A stretch of DNA of 64,000 bases from Bacteroidota bacterium. GTDB taxonomy: Bacteria > Bacteroidota > Bacteroidia > Chitinophagales > Chitinophagaceae. The notes under the pieces are model-generated. The model saw only the letters and a program-made list of their open reading frames with translations. It did not search any database and was not told the DNA's origin. The stretch spans positions 806,001 through 870,000 of the forward strand of contig JAFDXK010000001.1 in the NCBI GenBank assembly GCA_018267965.1. Direction: 5' to 3'. This document shows, piece after piece, positions 61,812-64,000 of the stretch (positions are counted from its first letter, which is position 1; every line of letters starts with the position of its first letter). Both the position numbers and the translations under genes were made by a program.

Positions 61812-62942
61812 TTACAGCCTTTTTTTTAATACAGGAATCATATTGTTTTTCCAGCTATTGTAATCTCCCTGCAAAATATGAGTACGTGCCTGTTTTACCA
61901 AATGCAGGTAGAAAGATAGGTTATGTATACTGGCTATTTGCAAAGCCAATAGTTCATTGGCTACGAATAAGTGACGTAAATAAGCTTTTGTATAGTAATT
62001 GCTTGTTGGGCATTCGATGCCTGTGTCAATAGGTGTAAAGTCTTTTTCCCACTTTTTGTTTTTGATATTAATAACACCTTGCGATGTAAACAACATACCA
62101 TTACGTCCATTACGGGTAGGCATCACACAATCAAACATATCAATGCCAAGGGCTATGTTCTCCAATATATTCCAAGGGGTACCAACACCCATCAGATAGC
62201 GGGGTTTTTCTTCGGGCAGGTTATCACAGCATAGTTCACACATCTCATACATCATCTCTTCGGGTTCGCCCACGCTTAACCCTCCTATCGCATTGCCATC
62301 ACAATCCATCGAAGCTATAAACTCAGCAGATTGTTGACGCAGGTCCTTGTATGTGCTACCCTGAACTATAGGGAAAAGCGATTGCTCGTACCCGTATTTA
62401 GGTTCTGTTTCACTCATTTGTTTTACACAGCGTGCCAGCCAACGGTGTGTCAACTCCATAGATTTCTTTGCATAATCATATTCACTGGGGTAGGGTGGGC
62501 ATTCATCAAAAGCCATTATAATATCAGCACCAATGCTGCGCTGTATATCTATAACGTTCTCAGGCGTAAATAAGTGTTTAGAGCCATCTATATGCGATTG
62601 AAACATCGCACCTTCTTCTTTTAATTTACGGTTATTTGAGAGTGAAAATACCTGGTAGCCACCACTGTCCGTAAGGATTGGCTTTTCCCATCCCATAAAC
62701 TTATGCAAACCACCTGCAGCTTCTAGTATACCTGTACCCGGTCGCAGGTATAAATGGTAAGTATTGCCAAGTATAATTTGGGCATTTACTTCTTTAGTTA
62801 GTTGCTCTTGGGTCAAAGCCTTTACACTGCCTACTGTACCCACAGGCATAAAGATGGGCGTTTCTATTAGCCCATGTGCTGTACTGAGTAGGCCTGCTCT
62901 TGCTTTACTATTATTATCTCTGGCAGATAATTCAAATTCCAT
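61812..62942 (-). CDS. tgt: tRNA-guanine transglycosylase
   Basis: 376 residues, normal size. The substrate-binding TDSGGYQVFSL and the nucleophile-bearing segment MFDCVMPTRNGRNG are intact. In place of the usual C-x-C-x2-C zinc motif before AYLRHLF the protein reads ECPTSNYYTKAYLRHL, with only one of three cysteines; the later His is present. I recall similar Cys loss in other Bacteroidota Tgt proteins. It exchanges G34 in tRNAs for preQ1 in queuosine synthesis; the altered site suggests the zinc is not needed here. Confidence 0.93.
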   Translation of the reverse strand: MEFELSARDNNSKARAGLLSTAHGLIETPIFMPVGTVGSVKALTQEQLTKEVNAQIILGNTYHLYLRPGTGILEAAGGLHKFMGWEKPILTDSGGYQVFSLSNNRKLKEEGAMFQSHIDGSKHLFTPENVIDIQRSIGADIIMAFDECPPYPSEYDYAKKSMELTHRWLARCVKQMSETEPKYGYEQSLFPIVQGSTYKDLRQQSAEFIASMDCDGNAIGGLSVGEPEEMMYEMCELCCDNLPEEKPRYLMGVGTPWNILENIALGIDMFDCVMPTRNGRNGMLFTSQGVINIKNKKWEKDFTPIDTGIECPTSNYYTKAYLRHLFVANELLALQIASIHNLSFYLHLVKQARTHILQGDYNSWKNNMIPVLKKRL

Positions 62943-62964
62943 TCTGTTTTGTTTCTTTGCCTAA

Positions 62965-64000
62965 GTGTTAGTTGATGTATTAGTTCCGCTTTTTTTGTTA
63001 TGTATAACCATCCAATTGGGCTATACTCTGTACTTCTTTGTGCAAATTTTCACATGTAAGGAACCGAAATCTCTAATCAAATATCATAAATCACAAGTTC
63101 AACCTGTAAGTATTATTATCTGCGCAAAGAATGAGGCACATAACTTGCAGCGCAACCTTCCTTCAATACTGGCGCAAAGATACACTAATGAAGCGGGTAA
63201 TGCTATGTATGAGGTGATAGTAGTGAATGATGCCTCTACAGATGCTACAGATGCTGTTCTGGCAGAGTTGGAACGCCAGAACGCAAACCTTAGGGTAATC
63301 AGCATAAAAGCAGATGAAGAGCATATTTTGCCCGGTAAGAAGTTTGCTTTGAGTAAGGCTGTTACAAGCGCTAAATATGGTGTTTTATTGTTGACTGATG
63401 CAGATTGTATGCCTGCAACCAGTGATTGGCTTAAATACATGGTTGAGCCCATTAATTCAGGTAAGGAAATAGTGGCAGGATATGGTAAGTATACCGAGCA
63501 AAAGGGGATATTAAATCGATTCATCAGGTGGGAAACCATGCATACCTTTCTGCAATATTCATCATATACAAAAGTAGGAAGGCCTTATATGGCTACAGGA
63601 AGAAACCTTGCCTGTACAAAGGCATCGTTACTACACGCGCAACAATCTCCAATATGGAGCGAATTGCCATCAGGAGATGATGATTTGCTGATAAGATATG
63701 CAGCCACATCGACTAATATGGAAATAGTTAAATGGCCTGAAGCATTTACCTTATCAGAGCCGAAACTAAATATTACAGATTGGATAAAGCAAAAACAGAG
63801 GCACGTTTCTACTGGTAAGTATTATAAGATATCGATAAAACTACTTTTGGGACTTTATGCACTAACTCATGCATTAAGCTGGATGTTGTTTTTTATATTA
63901 TTGTTTCTTGCCGATTGGCAGACAGTTGTTATTGCAATGGGGGGGCGGTGTCTGTGTTATTGGTTATTGTGGACAACAAATGCTAAACAATTAGGAGAAA
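62965..64000 (+). CDS. Membrane-anchored glycosyltransferase family 2, 3' truncated
   Basis: At least 345 codons; the frame is open to the window end. The start is taken as GTG at 62965, since a stop precedes it by one codon and it gives an N-terminal membrane helix (LVDVLVPLFLLCITIQLGYTL). A GT2 domain follows: SIIICAKNEAHNL, VVNDASTDAT, LLTDADC with its DxD metal motif, the acceptor-site PSGDDDLLI and a QKQRH segment near the processive QxxRW site. A C-terminal membrane helix begins near 63850. It probably polymerises or transfers sugars at the inner membrane. The gene is convergent to nothing visible; the partner genes lie beyond the window. Confidence 0.88.
   Translation, partial: MLVDVLVPLFLLCITIQLGYTLYFFVQIFTCKEPKSLIKYHKSQVQPVSIIICAKNEAHNLQRNLPSILAQRYTNEAGNAMYEVIVVNDASTDATDAVLAELERQNANLRVISIKADEEHILPGKKFALSKAVTSAKYGVLLLTDADCMPATSDWLKYMVEPINSGKEIVAGYGKYTEQKGILNRFIRWETMHTFLQYSSYTKVGRPYMATGRNLACTKASLLHAQQSPIWSELPSGDDDLLIRYAATSTNMEIVKWPEAFTLSEPKLNITDWIKQKQRHVSTGKYYKISIKLLLGLYALTHALSWMLFFILLFLADWQTVVIAMGGRCLCYWLLWTTNAKQLGE

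Noticed and set aside
63099-63539. 146-residue minus-strand reading at the window end
   Set aside because: It is antisense to the GT2 gene, whose motifs (DxD, N-terminal helix) are clear on the plus strand.

Overview
The window reads as chromosomal DNA from a Bacteroidota bacterium, most likely a Chitinophagaceae-like member of the Chitinophagales. This placement is inferred; there is no rRNA or other taxonomic marker here. The grounds are type A and type B C-terminal sorting domains of the type IX secretion system, a three-gene menaquinone-type succinate dehydrogenase, Bacteroidota-type conserved families (DUF6600-like, DUF4105, DUF5106-like), many TAnnTTTG promoter boxes of the Bacteroidota primary sigma factor, and A-rich leaders without Shine-Dalgarno sequences. 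I saw no insertion sequence, prophage, CRISPR array or rRNA. One tRNA (Met, CAT) is present. The first gene and the last gene run off the window.

Layout. 1-2750: the end of a T9SS-secreted protein, then a two-membrane-helix, proline-tailed orphan protein enclosed on both sides by blocks of short palindromic words, then an exported hypothetical protein. 2751-6595: divergent sugar permease and ROK glucokinase, then a tryptophan/tyrosine-rich exported protein with a long Gln/Arg tail. 6902-13263: an abundant-looking secreted beta protein with an elaborate promoter, a hydrolase, DUF3052, then a run of ddl, PASTA protein, T9SS protein, rhodanese and a hypothetical gene. 13408-16894: sdhCAB. 16958-25146: DUF4105 protein, hydrolase, a large PKD/gliding-type secreted protein, then housekeeping genes (SDR, thioesterase, cinA, aroK, DUF423) and a KdsB-like protein that has lost metal-binding residues. 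25167-27536: polysaccharide deacetylase, LolA-like, lipoprotein and hotdog dehydratase genes that look like a fragment of an aryl-polyene/flexirubin type module. 27537-32882: a minus-strand run with iscX, ferredoxin, DUF2520, plsC, ung, an SMR pump, bestrophin and an FAH-family enzyme. 33373-33505: tRNA-Met with two terminators. 33678-39837: a tripartite RND efflux operon headed by a tiny exported protein, followed by about 650 bp of AT-rich non-coding DNA with a dyad. 40490-48084: GT4, trmH, lysS, a BNR-repeat lipoprotein, a GT39-like membrane enzyme, a small lipoprotein and rlmD. 48241-53138: two tandem thioredoxin-fold paralogues with CGHC active sites plus a double-parvulin foldase, a likely envelope protein-folding operon. 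53220-64000: a beta-CASP MBL hydrolase, a 55-residue basic ORF, kup, a 630-residue multi-domain hypothetical protein, dusB, a small helical protein, lptF/G, tgt without two zinc cysteines, and a truncated GT2.

Most of the window is ordinary core genome. The best candidates for something undescribed are the palindrome-word cassette at 1081-2116, the KdsB-like protein with altered metal ligands inside a polyene-like neighbourhood, the small protein and dyad heading the RND operon, and the tandem CGHC/parvulin operon. Promoter boxes lie so close to several start codons that very short or absent 5' leaders are likely for some genes.
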